Positions 1 to 8,110 of a stretch of DNA of 35,453 nt are shown piece after piece; positions within the stretch are counted from its first letter, which is position 1; the number at the start of each line of letters is the position of its first letter. The DNA comes from Streptomyces diastatochromogenes (GTDB lineage Bacteria > Actinomycetota > Actinomycetes > Streptomycetales > Streptomycetaceae). The DNA lies in contig LRTP01000842.1 of assembly GCA_001550305.1 (NCBI GenBank), positions 1-35,453 of the forward strand. The letters are read 5' to 3'. Both the position numbers and the translations under genes were made by a program. A model generated the notes under the pieces. That model did no database searches. It worked only from the letters and a program-made list of their open reading frames with translations, and was not told the DNA's origin.

Positions 1-2
1 GC

Positions 3-191
3 CACCCGGGCGCCGCGCGTCACCCACACCCGCAGCCTCACCCCCACCGGCCCGCACCCCGCACCGACGTCCCGCCCGCCGCCCCCGAGCTGCCGAACAA
101 CACGGACGTGTGTGCCCTCGGCCGGAAGTACGGAGGCTGGAAGGCGGACAGTCCGGAGGCCGTCATCTGCAAGCGTTCGTACGGGCATTGA
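3..191 (+). CDS. C-terminal end of an unrecognised protein (partial)
   Basis: An open frame enters from the left edge and ends at TGA 189-191. The visible 62 residues start with a low-complexity His/Pro/Arg/Ala stretch and end in a compact tail, LPNNTDVCALGRKYGGW followed by a second cysteine and a Tyr-Gly-His end. A Pro-rich linker followed by a short two-cysteine C-terminal motif is typical of secreted or membrane-anchored Streptomyces proteins with a conserved tail, but I cannot name the family. The reading frame is supported by the ordered, non-repetitive tail, which differs from the Arg/Pro-rich shadow frames around it. It converges on the next gene, with only 22 bp between the stop codons. 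Confidence 0.55.
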   Translation, partial: HPGAARHPHPQPHPHRPAPRTDVPPAAPELPNNTDVCALGRKYGGWKADSPEAVICKRSYGH

Positions 192-213
192 CCACGGCCG
201 GTGTCCGCGGGAT

Positions 214-813
214 CTAGGGGCGCTGTCTCGGCGGCCCGAGGGTCTCCCCTCCGGACCCGCCGAAGGGACCGGGCCGCTCGACGGTGCCGGGCCCCTCGAC
301 GGAGCCGGGATCCTCCCCCGGCCCTCCGTGCGACGGGCCCGTCCCGTCGAGTCTCAGCTCCAGACGGCCGATCGCCGCGCGTACGCCGTCCCCGTAACGG
401 TCGTTCCCGAGGGCTCCGGCCGCGCCCCGGGCGCGGCGCAGATGGCTGCGGGCGGCTTCGGAGCGGCCGAGTTTCACATAGTCGGCCGCGAGGTTCAGGT
501 GCAGCGACGGGTAGAACGCGCGCGCTGCGAGCGACCGGTGACGCTCGGCGGCGTCGCCGTCGGTGAGTTCCTCGGCCGCCGACAACGCCCGCAGGTCCCA
601 GGCCAGTTCGTCCGCGGGGTCGTCCTGCGTGTCCGCCAGGTAGTGCGCCAGGGTGCAGCGGTGCAGGGGGTCGCCGTCCTCGCCGATCTCCCCCCACAGG
701 TCCAGGAAACGCCCCCGGGCCTCCTCACGGTCACCACCGTGGTGCAGCATGACGACCTGGCCGATCCGGGTCATCATGGCGTCCGGCGCCGCCTGCTCCT
801 GTTGCTCCGCCAC
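214..813 (-). CDS. Conserved helical protein, TPR-like, unknown function
   Basis: This encodes about 199 residues. I chose the GTG at 813 because a clean GGAGG (819-823) sits five bases upstream; the frame is open for 40 more codons but that part is low quality. The first 130 residues are rich in Ala, Leu, Glu and Asp (MMTRIGQVVMLHHGGDREEA, then HYLADTQDDPADELAWDLRAL) and look like paired helices of the tetratricopeptide type. The last 45 residues are Gly/Pro/Glu-rich and probably disordered. There are no catalytic motifs, no signal peptide and no membrane segment. It is followed on the same strand by nothing in the window. I recognise it only as a Streptomyces-type conserved hypothetical protein. 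Confidence 0.7.
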   Translation of the reverse strand: MAEQQEQAAPDAMMTRIGQVVMLHHGGDREEARGRFLDLWGEIGEDGDPLHRCTLAHYLADTQDDPADELAWDLRALSAAEELTDGDAAERHRSLAARAFYPSLHLNLAADYVKLGRSEAARSHLRRARGAAGALGNDRYGDGVRAAIGRLELRLDGTGPSHGGPGEDPGSVEGPGTVERPGPFGGSGGETLGPPRQRP

Positions 814-927
814 CGCGTCCTCCAGGCTCGTCGCTGTCCCTTCCGACGCTAACCGGACACACTGACAATGAGGCTCAGGCGCCCCCGGACACCACTGAGC
901 CGCCCCGGTGACGGCCGGACCGGACGC

Positions 928-953
928 CCGCACCCGGCCCGGGCCGGGTGCGG
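928..953 (-). terminator. Perfect GC-rich palindrome just after ung
   Basis: CCGCACCCGGCCC is followed immediately by its exact reverse complement, a 13+13 bp palindrome that folds into a strong hairpin. It starts eight bases beyond the ung stop codon. There is no U-tract, which is normal for Streptomyces terminators. Confidence 0.7.
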
Positions 954-960
954 TCCCGGA

Positions 961-1644
961 TCAGCCGAGGTTCGGAATCCGCCAGTCGATCGGCTCGTGG
1001 CCCTGCCCGGCGACCGCCTCGTTGATCTGCGTGAAGGGGCGGGAGCCGAAGAACTTCTTCGCGGAGAGCGGCGACGGGTGCGCGCCCTTCACCACGATGT
1101 GCCGCTTCTCGTCGATGAGCGGGAGCTTCTTCTGCGCGTAGTTCCCCCACAGGACGAAGACGGCCGGGTCGGGCCGGTCGGCCACGGCACGGATCACCGC
1201 GTCCGTGAACTTCTCCCAGCCCTTGCCCTTGTGCGAGTTGGCCTCACCCGAGCGCACGGTCAGCACCGCGTTCAGCAGCAGGACGCCCTGCTCGGCCCAC
1301 GGCATCAGATAGCCGTTGTCCGGGATCGGGGTGCCCAGCTCCTCCTTCATCTCCTTGTAGATGTTGCGCAGCGAGGGCGGGGTCTTCACCCCCGGGCGGA
1401 CCGAGAAGCACAGGCCGTGGCCCTGGCCCTCGCCGTGGTACGGGTCCTGGCCGAGGATCAGTACCTTCACCCGCTCGTACGGAGTCGCCTCCAGCGCCGC
1501 GAAGACCTCCTCGCGCGGAGGGTAGACGGGACCGTTGGCGCGCTCCTCCTCGACGAACTCGGTGAGTTCCTTGAAGTAGGGCTGCTGCAGTTCGTCACCC
1601 AGGACGCCGCGCCAGGACTCGGGCAGCATGGCGGTGTCGGTCAC
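961..1644 (-). CDS. ung: Uracil-DNA glycosylase, family 1
   Basis: Ung removes uracil from DNA and starts base excision repair in the cytoplasm. The 227-residue product matches the usual length of the family. The water-activating motif GQDPYHG is at residues 65-71, with the catalytic Asp at 67. The uracil-contacting Asn is at 125 in LLLNAVLTV, and the DNA-intercalation loop HPSPLSA is at 189-195 with the conserved His189. The GTG start at 1644 is chosen because GGAGGAA lies six bases upstream; the ATG six codons later has no comparable site. The gene stands alone, with a strong hairpin directly after its stop. Nothing about it is unusual. Confidence 0.97.
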   Translation of the reverse strand: MTDTAMLPESWRGVLGDELQQPYFKELTEFVEEERANGPVYPPREEVFAALEATPYERVKVLILGQDPYHGEGQGHGLCFSVRPGVKTPPSLRNIYKEMKEELGTPIPDNGYLMPWAEQGVLLLNAVLTVRSGEANSHKGKGWEKFTDAVIRAVADRPDPAVFVLWGNYAQKKLPLIDEKRHIVVKGAHPSPLSAKKFFGSRPFTQINEAVAGQGHEPIDWRIPNLG

Positions 1645-1757
1645 GTCAAGTTCCTCCGATGTGCGGTCACTTCCAGGTCTCAGAACCTACAGGCGACCAC
1701 TGACAATCGGCCCCGCACCCCGTAGGACCACGCCACCCGCCGCGTCCTGCCCGTGAC

Positions 1758-3338
1758 CTACCAGCTGGTCTTGCGGTGCAGCTCCCACATCATCATGATC
1801 GTCGAGGGATCCAGGGCCTGCTCCCCGCCCGAGATCTCCTCGCTCGCCGCCACGAACTGCTTGCCCTGCCACAGCGGCAGCAGCCGTGCGTCGTCGACGA
1901 GGATCTGCTGGGCCGCCTCGAACTCCTTGACCACCGCTCCACGGTCGCTCTCGCGGCGCGAGGCGGGCAGCAGAGTGTCGGTGATCCGGGGCGCCGGATA
2001 GGGCGTGCCGAGCGCGTTCTGCCGGCCCACGAAGGGCGCGATGAAGTTCTCGGCGTCCGGGAAGTCGGGGAACCAGCCGCGCCCGAACACCGGGTACTCG
2101 CCCTTGCGGTAGCCCTCCTCGTACGTCTTCCAGGGGCGCCCGTTGAGCGACACGCGGAACAGACCGGAGTCCTCGAGCTGCCTCTTGATCTCCTGGAACT
2201 CAGGGGCGGTCTCGGAACCGTAGCGGTCCGTGGTGTACCAGAGGGTGAGGGGGACGCGCTCGGTGATGCCCGCCTGCGAGAGGATCTGCCGGGCCTTGGA
2301 CGAACTGGGGTCCCCGTAGTCGTCGAAAAAGCCCGTGGTGTGACCGGTCAGGCCCGCGGGGACCATGGAGTACAGCGGGTCGACCGTGTCCTTGTAGACC
2401 TTGTGCGCGATCGCCGCACGGTCGACGACCTGGGCGACCGCCTTGCGCACCGCGAGCTTCTTGGCCCACGGATCCTTCGGGTTGAACACGAGGTAGCTGA
2501 TCTCCATGCCCGCGCCCTCGACGAGCTGCAGGCCGCTGTCGGCCCCCTTGCCCCGGAGCGAGACGATGTCCTTGGAGGCCAGACCACGGAACGTGACGTC
2601 GATCTTCTTGTGCTTGAGGGCGTCGACCATCTGCCCCGAGTCCTGGAAGTAGCGGATCGTGACCGCGTCGTTCTTGAGCTCGGCGAAGCCCTTGTAGTGG
2701 TCGTTCCTGACGAGTTCGGCCTGCTTGCCGTCCTCGTAGGAGCGCAGGCTGTACGGCCCGGACCCGAAGACCTTGCCGTCCTTGCGCAGCGAGTGCGCGG
2801 GGTAGTCGTCGGGGTCGACGATCGACATGGCCGGGGTGGCGAGGACGAACGGGAAGGTCGCGTCCGGTTTGTTCAGGTGGAAGACGAGTTCGCGCGCGTT
2901 CAGTACCTGGATCCGGTCGAGGCTGCCGAGGAGGCCGGCGGGGCCGCCGGGCAGGTTGATCTTCTTGATCCGGTCGATCGAGTACTTGACGGCCCGGGCG
3001 TCCAAGGGGTCGCCGTCGGAGAACTTCATGTCGGCGCGCAGCTCGCAGCGGTACACGAGGTTCGAGGTGTCCACGAACCCACAGCTCTGAGCTGCGTCGG
3101 GCTCGGGCGTGGTGGCCCCGGAGGGGTAGCTCAGCAGCGTCTGGTAGATGTTGCGGAACAGTTCCCACGAGCCGTCCCAGGAGGCGGCCGGATCCAGCGT
3201 GCTCGGGGCGCTGGTGGTGCCCACGACGATCGGTCCCTTGTCGCCGGACGACGCCGAGGACAGGACGCCGCACCCGGCCACCAGGGTGATGGACGTGACC
3301 GCCGCCAGATGCCGCAGACATGGGTTCCGGTTGAACAC
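1758..3338 (-). CDS. ABC transporter solute-binding lipoprotein, family 5 (peptide/opine type)
   Basis: This is an extracellular lipid-anchored solute-binding protein of about 526 residues, the usual size for SBP_bac_5. A short positively charged start and hydrophobic core lead to a lipobox LVAGC with Cys23 as the lipidation site. The mature part has the family order: PSTLDPAASWDG near the start, LRADMKFSDGDPLDARAVKYS with the SDG/A-V-K-Y signature, and an FGSGPYSL motif. I prefer the GTG at 3338 because GAGGAG is seven bases upstream; the GTG at 3344 lies only one base from it. No permease or ATPase genes flank it, so the substrate cannot be inferred and it may serve a transporter encoded elsewhere. 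Confidence 0.9.
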   Translation of the reverse strand: MFNRNPCLRHLAAVTSITLVAGCGVLSSASSGDKGPIVVGTTSAPSTLDPAASWDGSWELFRNIYQTLLSYPSGATTPEPDAAQSCGFVDTSNLVYRCELRADMKFSDGDPLDARAVKYSIDRIKKINLPGGPAGLLGSLDRIQVLNARELVFHLNKPDATFPFVLATPAMSIVDPDDYPAHSLRKDGKVFGSGPYSLRSYEDGKQAELVRNDHYKGFAELKNDAVTIRYFQDSGQMVDALKHKKIDVTFRGLASKDIVSLRGKGADSGLQLVEGAGMEISYLVFNPKDPWAKKLAVRKAVAQVVDRAAIAHKVYKDTVDPLYSMVPAGLTGHTTGFFDDYGDPSSSKARQILSQAGITERVPLTLWYTTDRYGSETAPEFQEIKRQLEDSGLFRVSLNGRPWKTYEEGYRKGEYPVFGRGWFPDFPDAENFIAPFVGRQNALGTPYPAPRITDTLLPASRRESDRGAVVKEFEAAQQILVDDARLLPLWQGKQFVAASEEISGGEQALDPSTIMMMWELHRKTSW

Positions 3339-3485
3339 GCGCACGCTCCTCGATCTGCCGTACCAAGGGTCGGCAGACCATACCGCAGCGCCACACGGGT
3401 GGATCCGTGTTCCCGGCAGGGCACTTGATCAGCGCGTTCGTGACTACGTTGTCATTTGGCTGTCCGTCTTCATACGTCGACGCGA

Positions 3486-3508
3486 GCGCTGATTTCGTCC
3501 ATCAGCGC
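3486..3508 (-). terminator. Hairpin downstream of the SDR operon
   Basis: GCGCTGAT and ATCAGCGC pair as an 8 bp stem around a 7-base loop, 40 bases past the stop of the SDR gene. It is the only clear inverted repeat in the 209 bp between this stop and the lipoprotein gene start. Confidence 0.45.
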
Positions 3509-3547
3509 CCGCGTCGATGCTCCGTTCGTCCCGTCTCGGGACTCCGG

Positions 3548-4309
3548 TCAGCCCACTCCTGCGTTCAGGAAGATGCCTCCGTCGACGACGAGCGTCTGAC
3601 CGGTGATCCAGTCCGACTGCGACGAGGTGAGGAAGGCGGCGGCGCCTCCGATGTCGGAGGGCACACCGAGCCGGCCGAGCGGGTAGGACGCGGCGGCCTC
3701 CGCCTCCCGGCCTTCGTACAGGGCCTGCGCGAACTTGGTCTTGACGACGGCGGGCGCGATCGCGTTGACCCGCACCTTGGGCGCGAACTCGTGCGCCAGC
3801 TGCACTGTCAGGTTGATCATGGCGGCCTTGCTCATGCCGTACGCGCCGATGAAGGGCGACGGGGAGATGCCGGCGACGGACGCGATGTTGACGATCGCGC
3901 CGCCGTTCTCGCTCTGCCAGGCCTTCCAGGTCAGCTGGGCGAAGCCGAGCGCCGAGATGACGTTGGTCTCGAAGACCTTGCGTGCCACGTCCAGGTCCAG
4001 GTCGGCCATCGGGCCGAACACGGGGTTCGTACCGGCGTTGTTGACCAGGTAGTCGACGCGGCCGAAGGCCTCCATGGTGCGCTCGACGACCGTGGCCTGG
4101 TGGGCCAGGTCGTGCGCCTTGCCGGCGACGCCGATGACGCGGTCGGCACCGAGTGCCTCGACGGCCTCCTTCAGGGCGTCCTCGTTGCGGCCCGTGATGC
4201 ACACGCGGTCACCGCGCGCGACGAGGGCCTCCGCGATGCCGTAGCCGATGCCGCGGCTCGCGCCCGTGATGAGCGCGACCTTGCCGGAGAGTTCGGGGAG
4301 TGTGGTCAT
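3548..4309 (-). CDS. Short-chain dehydrogenase/reductase (SDR)
   Basis: A 253-residue classical SDR that oxidises or reduces a carbonyl/alcohol with NAD(P). The cofactor motif TGASRGIG is at residues 15-22, NNAG at 90-93, and the catalytic Ser144-Tyr157-Lys161 triad is intact. Arg residues after the second strand suggest NADP(H) preference, but this is weak. It lies 16 bp downstream of fabG in the same direction, so the two are almost certainly co-transcribed and may work on related acyl or polyketide-like substrates. GAGGG six bases upstream supports the ATG at 4309. The substrate cannot be told from the sequence. Confidence 0.92.
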   Translation of the reverse strand: MTTLPELSGKVALITGASRGIGYGIAEALVARGDRVCITGRNEDALKEAVEALGADRVIGVAGKAHDLAHQATVVERTMEAFGRVDYLVNNAGTNPVFGPMADLDLDVARKVFETNVISALGFAQLTWKAWQSENGGAIVNIASVAGISPSPFIGAYGMSKAAMINLTVQLAHEFAPKVRVNAIAPAVVKTKFAQALYEGREAEAAASYPLGRLGVPSDIGGAAAFLTSSQSDWITGQTLVVDGGIFLNAGVG

Positions 4310-4325
4310 GTCGTGCCCTCCGGCG

Positions 4326-5087
4326 TCAGTTGAGCGGTCCGCCGGCCACGTACAGGACCTGGCCGGAGACGAATCCGGCGGCTTCGCCGGTGAAGAAGGC
4401 GATCGCGTTGGCGATGTCGTCGGGGTTGCCGACGCGCTGCACGGGGATCTGGGTGGCGGCCGCGGCCTGGAAGTCCTCGAAGCCCATGCCGACGCGCTCG
4501 GCGGTGGCCGCCGTCATGTCGGTGGCGATGAAGCCGGGCGCGACGGCGTTGGCGGTGACGCCGAACTTGCCGAGCTCGATGGCGAGGGTCTTGGTGAGGC
4601 CCTGGAGACCGGCCTTGGCGGCGGAGTAGTTGGCCTGGCCGCGGTTGCCGAGCGCCGAGGACGACGACAGGTTGACGATCCGGCCGAACTTGGCGTCCAC
4701 CATGTACTTCTGGCAGGCCTTGGCCATCAGGAAGGCGCCGCGCAGGTGCACGTTCATGACCGTGTCCCAGTCGGACGCGGCCATCTTGAACAGCAGGTTG
4801 TCGCGGAGCACGCCCGCGTTGTTCACCAGGACGGTCGGCGCACCGAGTTCCTCGGCGATCCGCGCGACCGCGGCCTCGACCTGGGCCTCGTCGGAGACGT
4901 CGCAGCCGACCGCGAGGGCCTTGCCACCGGCGGCGGTGATCTTCTCGACGGTGTCCTTGCACGCGGCCTCGTCGAGGTCGATCACCGCGACGGCGCGGCC
5001 TTCGGCAGCCAGTCGTACGGCGGTCGCGGCGCCGATGCCGCGCGCGGCACCGGTGACTACGGCGACGCGCTGCTCAGTGGTGGACAT
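4326..5087 (-). CDS. fabG: 3-oxoacyl-ACP reductase-like SDR
   Basis: A 253-residue NADPH-dependent reductase of the FabG group, which reduces 3-oxoacyl-ACP or CoA thioesters. It has TGAARGIG at residues 12-19, NNAG at 89-92, serines 141-144, Tyr154 and Lys158, and the FabG-like end with SGQVLYVAGG. GGAGAA six bases before the ATG fixes the start. It is the first gene of a two-gene operon with the next SDR and has a good promoter at 5208-5236. It could equally be an acetoacetyl-CoA reductase type enzyme; a housekeeping role is not implied because the usual fatty acid synthase cluster is absent here. Confidence 0.9.
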   Translation of the reverse strand: MSTTEQRVAVVTGAARGIGAATAVRLAAEGRAVAVIDLDEAACKDTVEKITAAGGKALAVGCDVSDEAQVEAAVARIAEELGAPTVLVNNAGVLRDNLLFKMAASDWDTVMNVHLRGAFLMAKACQKYMVDAKFGRIVNLSSSSALGNRGQANYSAAKAGLQGLTKTLAIELGKFGVTANAVAPGFIATDMTAATAERVGMGFEDFQAAAATQIPVQRVGNPDDIANAIAFFTGEAAGFVSGQVLYVAGGPLN

Positions 5088-5105
5088 TGCTGGTTCTCCT
5101 CGCCC

Positions 5106-5153
5106 TTGAAAAGCCCTGCGGCTTGAAATGCCCTGCGGTGGAATGTCCTGCGG
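5106..5153. repeat. Three imperfect 17-bp tandem repeats in the fabG leader
   Basis: The unit TTGAAAAGCCCTGCGGC recurs as TTGAAATGCCCTGCGGT and then GGAATGTCCTGCGGC (slightly shortened). It lies between the promoter and the ribosome binding site of fabG, so it would be transcribed in the 5' leader. Confidence 0.7.
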
Positions 5154-5177
5154 CTCACACGGTACGCCCGTCCGGTG

Positions 5178-5236
5178 AGCGACCGCTTAGTACCTTCGGT
5201 AGACGTGACGCTAGAAGCCCTGGCACCCGGTGTCAA
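5178..5236 (-). promoter_or_regulatory. fabG promoter with possible operator
   Basis: On the minus strand TTGACA (5231-5236) is followed after exactly 17 bp by TAGCGT (5208-5213), a near-consensus SigA-type (HrdB) promoter. About 20 bp further downstream is the interrupted palindrome AGCG-AC-CGCT (5178-5187), placed where a repressor could block early elongation. The site type is not identified. Confidence 0.65.
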
Positions 5237-5261
5237 CGGCACACCACGTGGGTGTGATCCA

Positions 5262-5645
5262 TTACCTGACCAGCAACTGGAGCAACCGCTCCGTCTCCGC
5301 CTCCGGATCGGCGGTGAGTCCGGTGTGCACGGGCCCCGGCTGCACGACCGTCGAACGGGGCGCGATCAGCCAGCGAAAACGCCGCCCGGCATCGTCGCCA
5401 GCGGCCTGACCTGCCGCTTTCCCGCCCGCGCAGACCCCCTCGACTGCCCGTAGCGCGGCCCGTACGCCGGTCACGTCGGCCTCCGGGTCCAGGGCGAGCA
5501 GCTTGGTCTCGTCCAGATGGGTGCGCACTCCGACGAAGGACTTGGCTCGGCAGTACACCAGTACGCCCGCGTTGAAGCACTCGCCGCGCTCCACCCGCGG
5601 CACCACGCGCAGCAGCGCGTACTCGAAGACGTCCCGCTCGCTCAC
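5262..5645 (-). CDS. DUF3037 family protein
   Basis: A 127-residue protein beginning VSERDVFEYALLRVVPRVER, which matches the N-terminal pattern of DUF3037 (a Y-x-hydrophobic-R-hydrophobic-V-P motif followed by GE-x-x-N-x-G-hydrophobic-hydrophobic). It ends with RFRWLIAPRSTVVQPGP and a Leu-rich tail, as in the family. The GTG start at 5645 overlaps the stop of the upstream HipA-like gene by four bases (GTGA), so the pair is translationally coupled. The biochemical function of DUF3037 is not known to me. The conserved pairing with a HipA-like kinase suggests it is its partner, substrate or antagonist. Confidence 0.85.
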   Translation of the reverse strand: MSERDVFEYALLRVVPRVERGECFNAGVLVYCRAKSFVGVRTHLDETKLLALDPEADVTGVRAALRAVEGVCAGGKAAGQAAGDDAGRRFRWLIAPRSTVVQPGPVHTGLTADPEAETERLLQLLVR

Positions 5646-6406
5646 TTGTCCCCCTCGAAGCCCTTGATGCGCCCCTCGATCACGCCGGCGCGTGCCAGCA
5701 GCGGCTGCGCGTAGGCACGCCGCAGTGCGTCCGGCGAGTCGAAGCCGGGTTCGTCGGCCAGCCACGCGTCGGGGATCTCCGAGGTCACCTCGGCCAGCAG
5801 GTCCTCGGTCACCAGCGGCGCCAGCTGGGCCGCGGCGGAGGCGATGTCCGGGCCGAAGGGCGCGAGCGCGTGGTCGGAGGCGTCGTAGGGCTTGGCCGCG
5901 GAGGTCGCCGCGCCCGGCCAGTGGTGATGCCAGATCATGGTGGCGCCGTGGTCGATGAGCCACAGGTCGCCGTGCCACATCAGCAGATTGGGGTTGCGCC
6001 AGGAGCGGTCGACGTTGTTGACCAGCGCGTCGAACCAGACGATCCGCCCGGCCTCCTCGGGGCTCACCTCGAAGGCGAGGGAGTCGAAGCCGATCGCGCC
6101 GGGGAGGAAGTCCATCCCGAGGTTCGGTCCGCCGCTCGACTTGAGCAGCTCCTGCACTTCCTGGTCCGGCTCCCCGAGCCCCAGGACCGGGTCGAGGCCG
6201 AGTGTCACCAGGCCGGGCACGCGCAGGCCGAGCCGACGGGCGAGTTCACCGCAGACGACTTCCGCGACGAGCGTCTTGCGCCCCTGCCCCGCGCCGGTGA
6301 ACTTCATGACGTACGTCCCGAGATCGTCGGCCTCGACGAGCCCCGGCAGCGAACCGCCCTCACGCAGCGGCGTGATGTAGCGGGTCACGGTGACCTCTTT
6401 CAGCAT
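5642..6406 (-). CDS. HipA-like kinase-fold protein
   Basis: About 254 residues with a minimal HipA/PI4-kinase-like fold. The sequence GGSLPGLVEADD and YVMKFTGAGQG gives the nucleotide-binding loop with the putative ATP Lys. LVNNVDRSWRNPNLLMW resembles the catalytic loop (Asp-Arg and Asn), and LWLIDHGATM replaces the DFG-type metal motif. It is shorter than E. coli HipA (about 440) and there is no HipB-type helix-turn-helix gene; DUF3037 takes the second place in the operon. I chose the ATG at 6406; a GTG at about 6390 with AGAGG five bases upstream is a realistic alternative. Function in Streptomyces is unproven. Confidence 0.8.
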   Translation of the reverse strand: MLKEVTVTRYITPLREGGSLPGLVEADDLGTYVMKFTGAGQGRKTLVAEVVCGELARRLGLRVPGLVTLGLDPVLGLGEPDQEVQELLKSSGGPNLGMDFLPGAIGFDSLAFEVSPEEAGRIVWFDALVNNVDRSWRNPNLLMWHGDLWLIDHGATMIWHHHWPGAATSAAKPYDASDHALAPFGPDIASAAAQLAPLVTEDLLAEVTSEIPDAWLADEPGFDSPDALRRAYAQPLLARAGVIEGRIKGFEGDK

Positions 6407-6482
6407 TTCCCCAGGCCACCCATCTATTCGACCTTGCGATCCACGGCCAACTTTGGAGGGGCGTAGCAGCGGGAATCGCCCG

Positions 6483-6875
6483 TCAACGAGCCTGGGGAGA
6501 ATCTGGGGAGTTTCGACCGGATTGCCGATCTCCCCGCTCCCCAATCAGTCCGTCGATGGCGGTGCGCCCCTTGTTTCCGGCCTCCGGCATGAAGTGAGCA
6601 TAGTAACCGAGGGTGATCGCGGGCGAGGCGTGCCCGAACCACCGCGCCAAGGTCACGACGGGCTCTCCGGCCTCCAGCATGATCGAGGCATAGGTGTGCC
6701 GCAGCACGTGGAAGCCGTCCTTCGGGGTCGCCGCCCACTGCCAGGGATTCGCTCCTTCGGCGCGCGGCGGGATGATGTCGGCCTCGGCCGGCGCGGGCTT
6801 CCAGGTGTAGGTGTTCCACGTGTTCACCGCGACGGCGTTGAGATCCACCGCCGTGATGTTCCCGAGGGGGAGTTG
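6483..6875 (-). pseudogene. Tyrosine recombinase (integrase), C-terminal remnant
   Basis: The readable part is about 130 residues. It contains AVDLNAVAVNTWNTYTWKPA, then the catalytic HVLRHTYAS (box II His-x-x-Arg) and ARWFGHASPAITLGYYAH (His and the nucleophilic Tyr), and ends EAGNKGRTAIDGL, as in integrases of actinomycete integrative elements. The N-terminal arm-binding and core-binding domains and the box I Arg are missing, since an intact enzyme needs 350-450 residues. No excisionase, replication gene or tRNA attachment site is visible nearby. It is the debris of an integrated element, and its stop is 76 bp from the start of the HipA-like gene. Confidence 0.85.
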
Positions 6876-7001
6876 ACCCAGGTACCGAGGAGCGACGGGT
6901 CCGCCGTACGACGGCGTTCGCGTCCCGGGCTCGCCTCTGTCCGGGAGTTCGTCTCCGAGGCGGTCGACTGCGGTGTCGGCTGTAGCGGTGGGTTCGGGGC
7001 C

Positions 7002-7871
7002 TCAGAGGCGGGGCCTTCGGGTCGGGGAGGCGGAGGGTGGAGGGAAACTCGGGTGCAGCGAGGTGGACAGCGGAGCCAGCGACGCGCACAGCGAGGCCGG
7101 GAAGGCGGGCTCCGCGCGCTGCACGTCCCGGCAGCCTCCGGCCGAGGTCCGGACGATCGACGCCCAGCCCGTGTTCTTCGCCCGGAAGAACCAGCGGTCG
7201 CCCAGCCGGGACGAGCAGGCGGGGTCCGTCGAGTCGCCGCAGGCCGGTCCCGTGCGCCAGGAGAAGTCCAGCACCAGCCACTTCCCGTCGCACTTCTCCG
7301 AGTCCCGGTACGTGTGTTCGGGCGCGTCGACCGCCATCAACGCCTGGTCGTAGGAGGCGGCGGTGCAGCCGGTGGCCGGTGGTGTGCAGCCCAGCTTCCC
7401 GCACAACCGCAGCCCGGGCGGCTTGGCACCATCGGCGGTGAAGCGCGTGTAGTTGTCGACGATCACGTCCCGGTCGCCCAACGGCATGGGCAGCCTGACC
7501 TTTGCCGTGGCCGTGCTCTCCTTGGTGCACCCGGAAGCCCTGTCCCCGGACGGCGAGGTGAAGGTGATCTGCACCCGCACGAGGTCCGTCATCGGGTCGG
7601 TGAGCACCGCCTTGAGCTTGCGCACGCACGCGTGAGCGCCACTGGGCACCGGCGCGTCGAGGAGCAGCGTGCGGCGGTCGTCGCCGAGACGGGCTCCGGT
7701 GACCTCGGAGGGCTCCATCGTGGTCCAGGGGATCGGCTCGGTCGCCGCTGACGACGGTGACCTCCCGTCCCCCTGACCGGCCACCTGTGTCCCGCACGCG
7801 CCAAGGAACAGCACGGCAACGGCACAGAGCAAGGCGGCGACGGCCGCTCGACGTGTTCCACCTGATCGCAA
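7002..7871 (-). CDS. Secreted lipoprotein, unknown function
   Basis: About 289 residues. The start is a TTG at 7871; an in-frame stop lies three codons upstream, so no longer start exists. A signal peptide with two Arg residues and the core VAALLCAVAVLFL leads to a lipobox LGAC with Cys26. The mature domain carries eight or more cysteines in the pattern expected for an extracellular disulphide-bonded protein (LRLCGKLGCTPPATGC, SEKCDGKW, GPACGDSTDPACSS). The last 30 residues are Ser/Pro/Leu-rich and look unstructured, so the original 3' end may have been replaced when the integrase remnant was joined here. No known enzyme motif is present. Confidence 0.75.
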   Translation of the reverse strand: MRSGGTRRAAVAALLCAVAVLFLGACGTQVAGQGDGRSPSSAATEPIPWTTMEPSEVTGARLGDDRRTLLLDAPVPSGAHACVRKLKAVLTDPMTDLVRVQITFTSPSGDRASGCTKESTATAKVRLPMPLGDRDVIVDNYTRFTADGAKPPGLRLCGKLGCTPPATGCTAASYDQALMAVDAPEHTYRDSEKCDGKWLVLDFSWRTGPACGDSTDPACSSRLGDRWFFRAKNTGWASIVRTSAGGCRDVQRAEPAFPASLCASLAPLSTSLHPSFPPPSASPTRRPRL

Positions 7872-8110
7872 GAGCGCTCAATCCCCCCGCACTGCACCGA
7901 CGTCAGTCACCCCAGGCCAATATAGGGCTGGGGCCGGGAAGGCTCGCCAGGTTCGGTCGGCGTGGTGGGCTGACGGGCCGACGCTCCGTTCCAGGCCACT
8001 TCGTGTCCTGAAGGAACAGACCGGGACCGCCCGTCGATGCTCGTCCCGCCACCCCCGGATCGGAGTGCGTGCCGCTGCCCGGATGCGGGCGGACACCGCG
8101 GATGACCGGA

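Noticed and set aside
5240..5256. CACACC-ACGTG-GGTGTG hairpin after the DUF3037 stop
   Set aside because: The stem is only 6 bp and overlaps the region just upstream of the fabG -35 box; too weak to call a terminator.
6407..6482. A tRNA or attachment site beside the integrase remnant
   Set aside because: I found no tRNA cloverleaf or T-arm consensus and no convincing direct repeat.
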